From Halobacillus faecis (lineage in GTDB: Bacteria; Bacillota; Bacilli; Bacillales; Halobacillaceae): a stretch of DNA of 64,000 bases. Position numbers and translations under genes: made by a program. The first letter of the stretch is position 1. Each line of letters begins with the position of its first letter. Positions 7,952-16,766 of this stretch are shown here, in pieces. The DNA lies in assembly GCF_007991335.1 (NCBI RefSeq), contig NZ_BJYD01000029.1, positions 38,860 through 102,859 of the forward strand, written 5' to 3'. The notes under the pieces were generated by a model that worked only from the letters and a program-made list of their open reading frames with translations, was not told where the DNA came from and searched no databases.

Positions 7952-9388
7952 TTAACTGGCATCTTCTTCTTCATCAAACAATTGGACTTTCCTTTTCTTG
8001 GTCCGTTTTTTGTACACGCGGTTAACATAGTCATCTGTTAGAGCTGCAATTTCCTTATGCAGGAACAGTAATGGAATGATGTTTGTAAGCAGGACGAAGG
8101 CCAAAATTAAATCGAGGAACTGCCAGACGAATTGAAGCCCTCCAATTGCTCCTACGAATACAGCTAAGATGTAAACGATCCGCATAATTTTGGCTGCGCG
8201 TAAACCGAAGAGATACTCCGCTTGCTTTTCACCATAAAAGACAAGGACACCGATGGTCGTAATGACAAAAAAGAGTAAAAATACAGTGATGAAACTGCCT
8301 CCGAACGCATCACCGAATTCGGTGCCGATGGCCACGTTGATCATATTCGATGCATCACTACCACCGACTTCCTGCCATGCGCCGGTAACGAGGACGGTCA
8401 AACCAGACACAGTACAAATGACAATGGTATCAACGAATACGCTGAAGATTCCCCATAACGCCTGGCGGGAAGGGTGATCTGTTTTGGCTGCCGCGTGGGC
8501 AATCGATGCGGTTCCGAGACCTGCTTCATTGGAATACAGACCACGCGCAATCCCCCAGCGTAACGCTTGGGCAACGGCAGCACCTGCAAAGCCACCAGTT
8601 GCGGAAATGGGTGTAAAAGCGTGGGTGAAGATCAATCCAAATACGTTGGGGATTTGATCGATGTTGGCAAATATGACGTATAAACAGACAGAGAGGTAAA
8701 TGAGAACCATGCCTGGCACCATCTTATCAGTGACCTTGGCAATCCTTTTGATGCCACCGAAAACGACCACAGCAATCGCTGCACACATGACGATTCCCGT
8801 AATTTCAACCGGCCACCCGAAGGCGCCCTCTGTTTGAGTAGCGATGGAATTGGACTGGACCATTGTACTTGGAATTAACTCAATCATTAGGAAGAATGCG
8901 AAGGCGGTGGAGACCCACTTCCAACCCAGGGCCTTTTTTATGTAATATTGAGGACCACCGACCCAAATGTTTTTGTCGTTCTTTTCCCTGTATTTCATAC
9001 CCAATAATATTTCACTATACTTTGTGGCCATTCCGATTAAAGCGACCAGCCACATCCAGAATAAAGCACCGGGTCCACCTAAAGAAATTGCGACAGGAAC
9101 ACCGACGATATTCGTTGCACCGGCTGTAGAAGCTAAGGCTGAAGTGAAAGCCTGGAATGGGGTGATGGTTCCTTTCTTTTTCGTTTTCTTGAATATCTGT
9201 CCGATGGTTTGATGGAGAACATGTCCAAAAAAGCGGAATTGGAAAAACTTAATCCGGATGGTAAGGAAGATTCCACCCAGAATCAAAATGATCGCTAATG
9301 GATACGTCCATAAAAAGTCGGAAATCGTAGTGATCCCCTCTTTGATACTATTCCATAAATCTCCCAATGAAAGATCCCCTTTCGACAT
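7952..9388 (-). CDS. Sodium:alanine symporter family (AgcS/AlsT) transporter
   Basis: The product has about 478 residues with around ten membrane segments. Family signatures include the G-rich FTSALASTAGATNIVGVP, GGPGALFWMW, KYSEILLGMKYR, GGPQYYIKKALGWK, and RGLYSNEAGLGTASIAHAAA. These proteins co-transport alanine, glycine or other neutral amino acids with Na+ (some with H+). ATG 9388 is annotated, but its RBS is weak; a TTG at 9367 with aaagggga 7 nt upstream is a serious alternative. The C-terminus is highly charged (KKRTKKRK...DEEEDAS). The gene is divergent from the flavin reductase. Confidence 0.92.
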   Translation of the reverse strand: MSKGDLSLGDLWNSIKEGITTISDFLWTYPLAIILILGGIFLTIRIKFFQFRFFGHVLHQTIGQIFKKTKKKGTITPFQAFTSALASTAGATNIVGVPVAISLGGPGALFWMWLVALIGMATKYSEILLGMKYREKNDKNIWVGGPQYYIKKALGWKWVSTAFAFFLMIELIPSTMVQSNSIATQTEGAFGWPVEITGIVMCAAIAVVVFGGIKRIAKVTDKMVPGMVLIYLSVCLYVIFANIDQIPNVFGLIFTHAFTPISATGGFAGAAVAQALRWGIARGLYSNEAGLGTASIAHAAAKTDHPSRQALWGIFSVFVDTIVICTVSGLTVLVTGAWQEVGGSDASNMINVAIGTEFGDAFGGSFITVFLLFFVITTIGVLVFYGEKQAEYLFGLRAAKIMRIVYILAVFVGAIGGLQFVWQFLDLILAFVLLTNIIPLLFLHKEIAALTDDYVNRVYKKRTKKRKVQLFDEEEDAS

Positions 9389-9502
9389 ACTGTAAGATAC
9401 CCATATATTCCCTTTACATATTATGTTAAACGTATAAAATGAGCAGGGAAGATGTGACTTAGGAGAAAAAGCCATACACTAGAGAGGTAGAGGAGGGATC
9501 AG

Positions 9503-10099
9503 TTGATTATAAGGGAAGAGGAATTTCAAAATCATTCCATGAGTAAGTTGATTAAAGGGGCAGTCGTGCCACGTCCGATTGCCTGGGTATCGACAGTAAG
9601 TCAGGATGGCGTACGCAATCTGGCTCCGTTCAGTTTTTTTACGGTAGCCTCTATGAATCCGATTACGCTTTGTTTTTCTGTGGGAAGTGTGGGCAGAGAT
9701 AAAGACACACTGAAAAATATTAAGGAAACAAAGCAGTTTATTATTAATGTCGTTTCAGAATCTTTGGCTAATCAGATGCATGAGAGCAGTAAAAGGTATG
9801 GTCCTAACGTCGATGAGTTTGAGGAGGCAGGTACAGATTTCGAAGAGGGTGATTTCGTTTCCGTTCCAAGGGTAAAGCAATCACCCGTTCACATGGAATG
9901 TAAGCTCGATCAAGTCCTCGAAATCGGTGAAGGAAACCTGGTTTTAGGAAGGTTGGTCGGCTACCACATCAGGGATGACGTTTATATAGAAACAGACAAA
10001 GTGGATCCACATGAGATGAAGCCTGTCGGAAGAATGGCTGGAGATTACAGCTACATCCGGGACTTCTTCTCACTCCCCAACAACGACCTTCCCAAATAA
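9503..10099 (+). CDS. Flavin reductase-like (FMN-binding split barrel) protein
   Basis: The protein has 198 residues and belongs to the flavin reductase/DIM6-NTAB type. Visible signatures are KGAVVPRPIAWVSTVSQDG, LAPFSFFTVASMNPIT and the DTLKNI...FIINVVS block. These proteins bind FMN and reduce it or other substrates with NAD(P)H. The TTG at 9503 is used because an aggaggga RBS is 4 nt upstream. It ends in a strong terminator. No adjacent monooxygenase partner is present, so the electron acceptor is unknown. Confidence 0.87.
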   Translation: MIIREEEFQNHSMSKLIKGAVVPRPIAWVSTVSQDGVRNLAPFSFFTVASMNPITLCFSVGSVGRDKDTLKNIKETKQFIINVVSESLANQMHESSKRYGPNVDEFEEAGTDFEEGDFVSVPRVKQSPVHMECKLDQVLEIGEGNLVLGRLVGYHIRDDVYIETDKVDPHEMKPVGRMAGDYSYIRDFFSLPNNDLPK

Positions 10100-10102
10100 A
10101 AG

Positions 10103-10142
10103 AAAAGCCGCAACCCTTTACTAAAGGCTCTGCGGCTTTTTT
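10103..10142. terminator. Terminator between the flavin reductase and DUF2935 genes
   Basis: AAAAGCCGCA pairs with TGCGGCTTTT, with an inner CCTTT/AAAGG helix and a T run. A copy of the ACCAGGTCATAC element follows at 10157. Confidence 0.88.
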
Positions 10143-10150
10143 ACATTTAC

Positions 10151-10173
10151 TGGCGTACCAGGTCATACATTAT
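10151..10173. repeat. Copy of the dispersed ACCAGGTCATAC element (half form)
   Basis: TGGCGTACCAGGTCATACAT lies between the terminator of the flavin reductase gene and the stop of the DUF2935 gene. It matches the right half of the compound element at 60117-60171 over the first 20 bases (60148-60167). Core at 10157-10168. Confidence 0.8.
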
Positions 10174-10181
10174 TTGGTCAT

Positions 10182-10991
10182 TCACTCCACCCGTGGTTTA
10201 GTTGGATCGCAGGTTGGATATTCGCCGTTTGTGGTTTCTGCTAATTTATAAAGGTAGTAGCATTCTTCTCTTGCCATGTGGTCAGCCATGAGGGGAGAGA
10301 AAGTCCCGAGTATGACTTCATTCATTTCCATCTCCTCTATTTCCTCTAAAAATGTACGAAAGATCTTCATTTCCAGATCCACTTCATTATTTAATCGTTT
10401 CAGAGCAGGGAAGGAGTGCTGGTTTGTTCTCAGATACCCTTTCATCTCCACAGCTTTTATGTAGAATTGATCGAAATGTTTTCGGAATGTTTCACTCTTT
10501 TCTTTTAACCTTTGTTCCACAGCATCCAATTCATCATGGATGGCTCCTGCATGCCCTGAAGCATCCATCAACCAGAGCATGTGGTGGTGCAGCTCATGAA
10601 ATAACGGAGGAACATCTCCTTTTCCTAAAAAACCAAGCACAAGCAGATACTCTTCTACTTCATTGACCATATGGTTGAGAAAGGTCGGGCTCAAGTGGAT
10701 CTTTACTTTTCCAAAAAGGGAACGTTCAATCAGGTTCAGTTTAAACTTGTGAAAACTACGTGCTTTTTCCCCGACTTGCTTTGAAAATCCGTTCATGTCC
10801 TCTACATGACCTTCACGCACCATGTTCAAAAGATCATCCCACTGTGTGACATAATCCCTTACTTGATATAACGTATCCTCTTCGGAAGCGTACAAAGAAT
10901 CCCGAATAAAACGGGCGTGGTCACCAAGGATCTGCAACCAGAAGAGATGTTCAAAATTTGCTTGTTCAGTATAGTCCTTCACCTTCATCAC
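10182..10991 (-). CDS. DUF2935 family protein (hemerythrin-like helical, two-repeat)
   Basis: This 269-residue cytosolic protein consists of two related all-helical halves, each with conserved His/Glu positions: FEHLFWLQILGDHARFIRD near the start, ELHHHMLWLMDASGHAG in the middle and a late ADHMAREECYYLYKL. This is the Bacillus DUF2935 family, built like a ferritin/hemerythrin-type metal-binding bundle. Function is unproven; di-iron or dimanganese binding is inference from the His/Glu pattern. Tandem ATGs occur at 10991 and 10988. It is convergent with the flavin reductase. Confidence 0.85.
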   Translation of the reverse strand: MMKVKDYTEQANFEHLFWLQILGDHARFIRDSLYASEEDTLYQVRDYVTQWDDLLNMVREGHVEDMNGFSKQVGEKARSFHKFKLNLIERSLFGKVKIHLSPTFLNHMVNEVEEYLLVLGFLGKGDVPPLFHELHHHMLWLMDASGHAGAIHDELDAVEQRLKEKSETFRKHFDQFYIKAVEMKGYLRTNQHSFPALKRLNNEVDLEMKIFRTFLEEIEEMEMNEVILGTFSPLMADHMAREECYYLYKLAETTNGEYPTCDPTKPRVE

Positions 10992-11105
10992 CCTCTTTTT
11001 CTTAGGTCATCCCTTTCATCTTATTCACGCTTGGTTTTCTTCATGAGAAGAGTCATGTTTACAAGGAAGAATTTGTGATTCTTTGGAAAAAATTTAAATA
11101 GGGGC

Positions 11106-11159
11106 TTCTCAAATGGAAGATCCTCCTATATACTACTGTACTAGAAGTAATAATACAGT
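11106..11159 (+). promoter_or_regulatory. Promoter and probable GntR operator of the ABC/sigma operon
   Basis: A TTCTCA (11106-11111), 17-bp spacer, TATACT (11129-11134) promoter is followed directly by an inverted repeat ACTGTA (11135-11140), 13 bp, TACAGT (11154-11159). The dyad sits at the expected transcription start, just upstream of the GntR-family repressor gene, which suggests autoregulation. Confidence 0.6.
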
Positions 11160-11194
11160 TGATACAGATAGAACACACCGTTGGAGGTGGCTGG

Positions 11195-11572
11195 ATGTTT
11201 GAGTTGGACGTCAGGAGCCGAAAGCCGATTTACGAGCAGCTCGTGGAAAAGTTGAAGCAACTGATTATTAATGACGTTCTGAAGGAAGACGAAAAACTAC
11301 CTTCTGTTAGGGAACTTGCCCAGCAGTTGACGATCAATCCGAATACAATTCAGAAAGCGTATCGGGAGTTAGAGTCACAAGGGTATATCTACTCGTTGAA
11401 GGGGAAAGGGAGTTTCGTGCATCCTTCTGGAAAAGTCGATAACGAAGAGGAGTTGAAAAAAGTGAGAGAAGAGTTAAAGAAGCTATTTTCGGAAGCGATT
11501 TATTTAGGGATGACATCAGAAGAGATCGCCGCTCTTCTCCATGAAGTTGAAGGAGGTCAGCAGGATGATTGA
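11195..11572 (+). CDS. GntR-family regulator, YtrA subfamily
   Basis: The product is a 125-residue short GntR protein. The winged HTH (residues ~10-75) shows SRKPIYEQLVEKLKQLI, LPSVRELAQQLTINPNTI and ELESQGYIYSLKGKGSFV. There is no large effector domain, only a short helical tail (VREELKKLFSEAI), which is typical of YtrA-type regulators that control their own ABC transporter operon. Start 11195 has ggaggtgg 5 nt upstream; an in-frame extension to 11159 would overlap the promoter dyad. The stop overlaps the ATPase start by 8 bp (ATGATTGA). Confidence 0.9.
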   Translation: MFELDVRSRKPIYEQLVEKLKQLIINDVLKEDEKLPSVRELAQQLTINPNTIQKAYRELESQGYIYSLKGKGSFVHPSGKVDNEEELKKVREELKKLFSEAIYLGMTSEEIAALLHEVEGGQQDD

Positions 11573-12464
11573 GGTCCATACGGTCAGTAAATCGTTTGAT
11601 CGAACCAGGATTTTGAAAGACGTTTCTTTTCATGTGAAGAAAGGATCGATCTACGGCCTTCTTGGTTCCAATGGTGCAGGGAAAACAACATTAATGAGGA
11701 TTCTGACAGGCATTCTTAAGCAAAACAATGGCCAGGTTCATGTTTTGGAGGAGGATGTGTTTGAGAACGAATCCGTCAAACAAAGGATGGTCTTCATCCC
11801 TGACAGTCTCTACTTTTTGCCACAGTACACGACGCGTCAAATGGCAGATTATCACCGGTCCATGTACGACAGTTGGAACGAAGAGCGATATGAGAAATTA
11901 AAAAATGTCTTTCAACTGGATGAAAAAAAGAAAATCAGTCAGTTTTCCAAGGGGATGCAACGGCAAGTCGCCTTTTGGCTGGCGATGTCGGCGATGCCTG
12001 ATGTTTTGATTCTCGATGAGCCATTCGATGGACTTGATGCTGTCATGAGGCAGAAAGTCCGGAACTTGATCATTCAGGATGTGGCTGAACGGGAGATGAC
12101 CGTTTTAATATCTTCCCACAACTTAAGGGAAGTCGAAGATATCTGTGACCATGTCGGAATTCTACATAAAGGTGAAATTCTTCTTGAACGTGATTTGGAT
12201 GATTTGAAAGCGGATGTTCATAAAATCCAGGTTGCTTTCGATGATGATTCCTTTCAGCCGGAGGAAGCGAACCTCGATATTCTTCATAAAGAAAAGCGGG
12301 GCAGTGTCTGGCTGCTGATTGTCAGAGGAAGTGAAGCTGACATTTCAGCTGGGATCAAAAAACACCGCCCGCTCGTTTATGACAGGCTTCCACTTACGCT
12401 TGAGGAAATCTTTATCTATGAAATGGGAGGTGTAGGGTATGCGTTCGAAAACATCCTCGTTTAA
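11565..12464 (+). CDS. ABC transporter ATP-binding protein (YtrB-like)
   Basis: This 299-residue nucleotide-binding protein has Walker A SNGAGKTT, signature FSKGMQRQVA (an SKGMQ variant, common in this subfamily), Walker B VLILDEPFDGLD and switch SSHNLREVE. A C-terminal ~80-residue extension lacks these motifs. It overlaps the upstream regulator and the downstream permease (26 bp), indicating translational coupling. It should power the permease encoded next. Homologous ytr operons respond to cell-wall-active compounds; whether this one does is inference. Confidence 0.92.
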   Translation: MIEVHTVSKSFDRTRILKDVSFHVKKGSIYGLLGSNGAGKTTLMRILTGILKQNNGQVHVLEEDVFENESVKQRMVFIPDSLYFLPQYTTRQMADYHRSMYDSWNEERYEKLKNVFQLDEKKKISQFSKGMQRQVAFWLAMSAMPDVLILDEPFDGLDAVMRQKVRNLIIQDVAEREMTVLISSHNLREVEDICDHVGILHKGEILLERDLDDLKADVHKIQVAFDDDSFQPEEANLDILHKEKRGSVWLLIVRGSEADISAGIKKHRPLVYDRLPLTLEEIFIYEMGGVGYAFENILV

Positions 12465-14433
12465 TAAAGAGATCATCAAGCAGGATTTCCGAAATGTCGG
12501 ATGGATCAGTATCGTTTACTTTTTAGGGTTGTTCTTTATTGTACCGATGCAATTGTTTATGGTATTGAGCAGGGAAGAACCAATAATTACCGATGATCGT
12601 GGTTTATTTGGTCAAGTGTTCGCTTTTGAACTTCAGGTTTTGTTCCTGCTAGTAATGCCTCTTCTGATGGCGGTATTTTTATTCCGTTATCTACACGTGA
12701 AGGGAGCTTCAAATTTTGCTCATAGTTTTCCTATGAGAAGAGGGAAACTTTTTAATCATCATATTTTCTCCGGCATTATTCTTTTACTTTTGCCGATTCT
12801 ACTAAACTATCTGATTCTCCTCATCGCAAGTGGAGTAACAGATGTGACGGAATACTATACCATAACGAACGCAAGTTATTGGCTTTGGTTATTTGTGACC
12901 ATGTCATTTCTTATTTTTATCGCTGGTGTTTTTGTTGGAACTCTTACCGGCTTGTCAGCGGTGCAGGGGATTCTTACCTACATCCTTTTGTTTTTACCAG
13001 CTGGTTTGTATGCCCTAACATCATTTCACCTTAGCACTTATATCAAGGGATATTCGGCCGACATGGTTCTGGAGAGCTCCTTTCAATACTTCTCACCCCT
13101 GGCGGATCTCTTGCAGTTCGGAGGTTATGGTCCTGACCAAGTGAAGGTTCCAGTTGAAGTGATTGCTTTGTTGATCTATGGTCTCGTGGCTGTTGCTTTT
13201 TATGCAGTGTCCTTATGGCTGTATAAAAACCGTTCGATCGAATCTGCCGGCCGGGCGCTTGCTGTAAGTGCTTTGAATCCTGTGTTTACATTTGGTGTAA
13301 CGTTCTGTTTCGCTTTATTTGGTGGAATGTATTTTACAGTCTCTCAATACGCGTATACCTGGATGATCGCGGGATATTTTATTGGTGGCACTTTTGGGTT
13401 TGCTGCAGCTACCATGTTGCTAGAGAAGACTTGGAGAGTGTTCAACTGGAAGCACTTAAAACGATGGTCTGGTTATGGATTGGCTGTAGCGATCCTTGTC
13501 GCTATCATCCCTCTCCTATGGCAGAATTACGAATCATATGTACCGGCACAGAGCGAAGTTGAAAAGGTTTATATTAGCGGGGGCTATTGGCAGTACCGAG
13601 AACTTACTAATCAAGATATAGAGATCCCATATATTACCTCTGAAGAGGCGATTCAGTCCTCCTTGGATCTCCATGAGCAACTTATTGAAATCAGCAATCC
13701 ATTAAGTAGAGGGGAAGATTATTTCTTTTTCGTCTATCAGCTGGAAGATGGAAGTGAAATTTATCGTCAGTACCGGGTAGATGAAGAGGTCGTACGAGAA
13801 GAGAAAAAGGCTGTGTATGAAACAAAAGAATACAAGAAGATCAAGTATCCGGTTCTAGGCCTTGAATCTTCTGATGTCAACCAGTTGGTTATTCATCCTA
13901 ATGCAGCACCGGGAGAGGAAGAATTGTATGATCCCGAAAAAATTTCGGCCTTTATGGAAGTACTAAAACAGGATATCCATCAATTATCTTATGAACAGAT
14001 GATGGCACCACAAGGTCTGTCATCAGGGGTATCCTTCACACTTGATGGAATGCAGGAAAATCCATATCATCTCCAGATCTACCCTTCATTTGAAAATACC
14101 GTCGAGTGGATGAAGCGAGAAGGGTTTTATGAAAAAATGATGATTCAAGCTGAAGATATTCAGCATGCAGAAGTTTACAAGTGGCCTGAGGATCGCGACT
14201 TCCCTCATGACTATGACCATTATGTGTATAATCGTTTAAAAGAGGATAATGTGAAACCTCTAGAAGTCAGCGAAAGCGACCAGATAGTTAAGTTGCTGAA
14301 TGGACAAGAAAATCAGGAATCAGGTAATTATATTGTTGCTTTCTACTTTGATGAACGCAACGAAAATCATTACAACCTATTAAGCTTCGATGAAGGTGAC
14401 GCCCCGAACTTTATAAAGGAACACTTCGAATAA
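12439..14433 (+). CDS. ABC transporter permease with large C-terminal extracytoplasmic domain (DUF6449-like)
   Basis: The protein has 664 residues. Roughly residues 1-360 contain about ten hydrophobic segments with ABC-2-type permease character (HSFPMRRGKLFNHHIFSGI resembles the coupling region). Residues ~370-664 are soluble and acidic, beginning SYVPAQSEVEKVYISGGYW, and resemble the C-terminal domain of Bacillus YtrC/YtrD-type fusions. An aggtgtagggt RBS precedes the ATG inside the ATPase gene. It is probably the membrane half of the exporter driven by the preceding ATPase. The substrate is unknown. Confidence 0.78.
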   Translation: MRSKTSSFNKEIIKQDFRNVGWISIVYFLGLFFIVPMQLFMVLSREEPIITDDRGLFGQVFAFELQVLFLLVMPLLMAVFLFRYLHVKGASNFAHSFPMRRGKLFNHHIFSGIILLLLPILLNYLILLIASGVTDVTEYYTITNASYWLWLFVTMSFLIFIAGVFVGTLTGLSAVQGILTYILLFLPAGLYALTSFHLSTYIKGYSADMVLESSFQYFSPLADLLQFGGYGPDQVKVPVEVIALLIYGLVAVAFYAVSLWLYKNRSIESAGRALAVSALNPVFTFGVTFCFALFGGMYFTVSQYAYTWMIAGYFIGGTFGFAAATMLLEKTWRVFNWKHLKRWSGYGLAVAILVAIIPLLWQNYESYVPAQSEVEKVYISGGYWQYRELTNQDIEIPYITSEEAIQSSLDLHEQLIEISNPLSRGEDYFFFVYQLEDGSEIYRQYRVDEEVVREEKKAVYETKEYKKIKYPVLGLESSDVNQLVIHPNAAPGEEELYDPEKISAFMEVLKQDIHQLSYEQMMAPQGLSSGVSFTLDGMQENPYHLQIYPSFENTVEWMKREGFYEKMMIQAEDIQHAEVYKWPEDRDFPHDYDHYVYNRLKEDNVKPLEVSESDQIVKLLNGQENQESGNYIVAFYFDERNENHYNLLSFDEGDAPNFIKEHFE

Positions 14434-14451
14434 AGGGAGAGATAGAGGAAA

Positions 14452-14973
14452 ATGGACTTTTGTAAGATGTATGAACAGTATTATCATCGTGTCTATTACA
14501 CAGCCTTAAAAGTAACAAAGAACCCTAGCTCAGCTGAAGATATCCTTCAGGAAACCTTTCTAAAAGCGTACGATAAACTCGATGAAATCCGTGAAGAAGG
14601 GAAGGTGGGGGCGTGGCTCTCCACCATCGCTCACCGGAAAGCGATCGATCTTCTACGTAAAGAAAAGAAGGCCGTCCTTTTGCCAATCGAAGAGGTGCCG
14701 GTCCCTCAACCTGTCTATGAAAATGCTGATTCGGACGTGGAGCACATTTGTGAATGCCGCCATCTAGAAGAAGACATCAAGAAGCGGATCAGCACATTAT
14801 CCCCTAAGCTTCGAGCGGTGTTTCAACTAAGTTACGATAAACAACTGCAGGAAAAGGAAATCGCCCAAACGCTTCAGATTACACAAGCGGCTGTCAAATC
14901 ACGCCTTCACAGGGCAAGGCAGGCCATGAAGGGGAAGCTGGGGGAAGAAAGGCATCATTATTCCACAGCATAA
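14452..14973 (+). CDS. ECF-type RNA polymerase sigma factor
   Basis: This 173-residue group 4 sigma factor has region 2 (MYEQYYHRVYYTALKVTK, then SAEDILQETFLKAYDKL and WLSTIAHRKAID) and region 4 (LSPKLRAVFQLSYDKQ, then IAQTLQITQAAVKSRLHRAR), with no C-terminal extension. It lies 18 bp after the permease gene with a ggagag RBS and ends at a strong terminator, so it is the last gene of the GntR-ABC operon. No anti-sigma gene is adjacent, which is unusual; control may come from the operon repressor or from the transporter. Confidence 0.9.
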   Translation: MDFCKMYEQYYHRVYYTALKVTKNPSSAEDILQETFLKAYDKLDEIREEGKVGAWLSTIAHRKAIDLLRKEKKAVLLPIEEVPVPQPVYENADSDVEHICECRHLEEDIKKRISTLSPKLRAVFQLSYDKQLQEKEIAQTLQITQAAVKSRLHRARQAMKGKLGEERHHYSTA

Positions 14974-14976
14974 ATA

Positions 14977-15014
14977 AAAAAGCAGAACCTCAAATCGGAG
15001 GTTCTGCTTTTTTT
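14977..15014 (+). terminator. Terminator of the GntR-ABC-sigma operon
   Basis: AGCAGAACCTC-aaatcg-GAGGTTCTGCT perfect 11-bp stem followed by a long T run. Confidence 0.93.
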
Positions 15015-15070
15015 GACGATGAATGTTATATTTTTTTGTATGAAGAAAGAGAAAGAAGGAGGTGGATGAT

Positions 15071-15454
15071 TTGAAGAAGACGTATCTTTGGTATTGGATC
15101 CTTTTATTGTTCCTGTTGATGGGTTGTCAGAGTAACCAACAGTCCCTGCCTTTACCTGAGAAGGAAGGGGACATTCATTTTCAGGCGTTTGTGGAGGAGG
15201 TTCCGACAGAAGGAGATGCTGATCCAGAATATCAACGCATGTATGATCTTGTAGCAAAAATGCAAGCGAATGAAGCGATTGACCTTACACAGGTAGATAT
15301 TCAAGTGAAAAAAGAAACATCCATACAAGCACATGGAAAAGAAATTACAAACTTCCCGACTTATTTTATATTGGATCAAGAAGGGATTGTGTTGGAAACG
15401 ACGAACTTGGATGAAGTAGCCGATTATATAAATCGTGCAGGCGCACCAGATTAA
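15071..15454 (+). CDS. Small lipoprotein of unknown function
   Basis: The product has about 127 residues. It has a lipoprotein signal peptide (KKTYLWYWILLLFLLMGC) with lipobox LLMGC at residues 15-19, then a Ser/Gln linker and an acidic soluble part. The end, ITNFPTYFILDQEGIVLETT, is reminiscent of the C-terminal half of a thioredoxin-like fold, but no CxxC is present. The TTG at 15071 is chosen because aaggaggt lies 7 nt upstream. It is followed 26 bp later by the TauE/SafE gene, so the two may be co-transcribed. Confidence 0.7.
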   Translation: MKKTYLWYWILLLFLLMGCQSNQQSLPLPEKEGDIHFQAFVEEVPTEGDADPEYQRMYDLVAKMQANEAIDLTQVDIQVKKETSIQAHGKEITNFPTYFILDQEGIVLETTNLDEVADYINRAGAPD

Positions 15455-15480
15455 ATAGAAAAATAGAAAGGAGGGAGATC

Positions 15481-16233
15481 GTGACCATTCTATCTTTTCT
15501 GGCTATTTTAGGGGTAGGGATTGGAGCAGGATTCATTAACGTCATCGCAGGTGGTGGGTCTCTTTTAACGCTGCCCATCCTCATTTTTTTCGGTCTGCCT
15601 TCCGCTGTGGCGAATGGCACCAACCGAATTGCACTGATGGCACAGAATATTGTCGCCATTGTCTCTTATCGTAGAGATGGCTATTTTGATGGGAAATTCA
15701 GTCTCCTATTAGCGATACCAGCTCTCATCGGTTCAATCGTTGGTGCACAAATAGCGGTGAATATCCCGGATGATCTGTTCAATCGTATTCTATCGATCGT
15801 GATGATTGTTGTTTTAGTGATCATGATATGGAAACCTCATAAAAACCTTTCCACGGCAAGCGGCCAGGACTCCCGATCGAAACAGATTGGGCTTGCTTTT
15901 ATTTTCTTTTTTATAGGTATCTATGGAGGGTTCATCCAAGCCGGAGTAGGCTTTGTGATCATAGCAGCGCTAACCTTGGTGACAGGTTTATCTCTAGTGA
16001 AGATTAATAGCATCAAAGTTTTTGTCGTTGCTGTATATACATTGTCTGCCTTGGTGGTTTTCGTCGTCAATGATCAAATCCATTGGGGCTACGGGGTGAC
16101 CCTGGCGGTTGGGACAAGTATCGGAGCGTTTTTAGGTAGTAAATTTGCGGTGAAGCACGGAGACAAATGGATTCAAAGGTTCCTCATCGTAGCTGTCATT
16201 GCTATGGCAATCAAGCTTTTCTTCTTTACATAA
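15481..16233 (+). CDS. TauE/SafE (TSUP) family transporter
   Basis: This 250-residue membrane protein has about eight hydrophobic segments arranged as two repeats. It carries GAGFINVIAGGGSLLTLPIL and PSAVANGTNRIAL in the first half and GIYGGFIQAGVGFVIIAAL in the second. These are signatures of the sulfite/organosulfonate exporter family. Many members move small sulfur or carboxylate anions; the substrate here is unknown. The GTG start at 15481 has an aggaggga RBS. Confidence 0.88.
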   Translation: MTILSFLAILGVGIGAGFINVIAGGGSLLTLPILIFFGLPSAVANGTNRIALMAQNIVAIVSYRRDGYFDGKFSLLLAIPALIGSIVGAQIAVNIPDDLFNRILSIVMIVVLVIMIWKPHKNLSTASGQDSRSKQIGLAFIFFFIGIYGGFIQAGVGFVIIAALTLVTGLSLVKINSIKVFVVAVYTLSALVVFVVNDQIHWGYGVTLAVGTSIGAFLGSKFAVKHGDKWIQRFLIVAVIAMAIKLFFFT

Positions 16234-16320
16234 AACGGACAGCTTAAAGCTTCTAAAATAAGAGGGATTCCCACTCCAACTAGCGAATAGGTAAGGATTA
16301 CTGGTAGGGAGTGGAGGATT

Positions 16321-16701
16321 GTGATTAGTAAAGTAGGACAAATTATGTTGTATGTGAACGACCAGGATAAAGCCGTTAATTTTTGGACAGAGAAATTAGG
16401 GTTTGTGGTGATTTCTGAAGAAAATAACGGGGAGGGGATGAGGTGGATTGAGGTTGCTCCCAAGGAGGGGGTAGAAACAACGATTGTTCTTCACAATAAA
16501 GAAATGGTTGCAAAAATGTCTCCAGACCTCAATCTTGATCCACCTTCCTTAATGTTTTTTACGGATCGTTTTGAACAGCTTTATCGTGATTTGGTCAATC
16601 AAAAAGTGACCGTAGGAGAAATTGTTCCTATGCCAACGGGCAGGGTATTTAACTTTGCGGACAATGAAGATCAGTATTTTGCTGTCATGGAAAAAAAGTA
16701 A
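16321..16701 (+). CDS. VOC-family (glyoxalase/bleomycin resistance-like) protein
   Basis: The protein has 126 residues with the beta-alpha-beta-beta-beta VOC repeat: GQIMLYVNDQDKAVNFWTEKLGF at the start, RWIEVAPKEG in the middle and FNFADNEDQYFAVMEK at the end. Metal-dependent VOC enzymes include dioxygenases and glyoxalases; no His is seen at the usual first metal position, so it may be a binding protein or a distant relative. The GTG at 16321 has an agtggagg RBS. A bidirectional terminator follows. Confidence 0.82.
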   Translation: MISKVGQIMLYVNDQDKAVNFWTEKLGFVVISEENNGEGMRWIEVAPKEGVETTIVLHNKEMVAKMSPDLNLDPPSLMFFTDRFEQLYRDLVNQKVTVGEIVPMPTGRVFNFADNEDQYFAVMEKK

Positions 16702-16733
16702 GAAGGAGTTTTCAATTGAATCACCAGGGAATT

Positions 16734-16764
16734 GAAAAAAGACCAGAGTTTTCTGGTCTTTTTT
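16734..16764. terminator. Bidirectional terminator between the VOC and PCYCGC genes
   Basis: AAAAAAGACCAGA pairs with TTCTGGTCTTTTTT, with A/T tracts on both flanks that serve both convergent genes. Confidence 0.9.
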
Positions 16765-16766
16765 TA

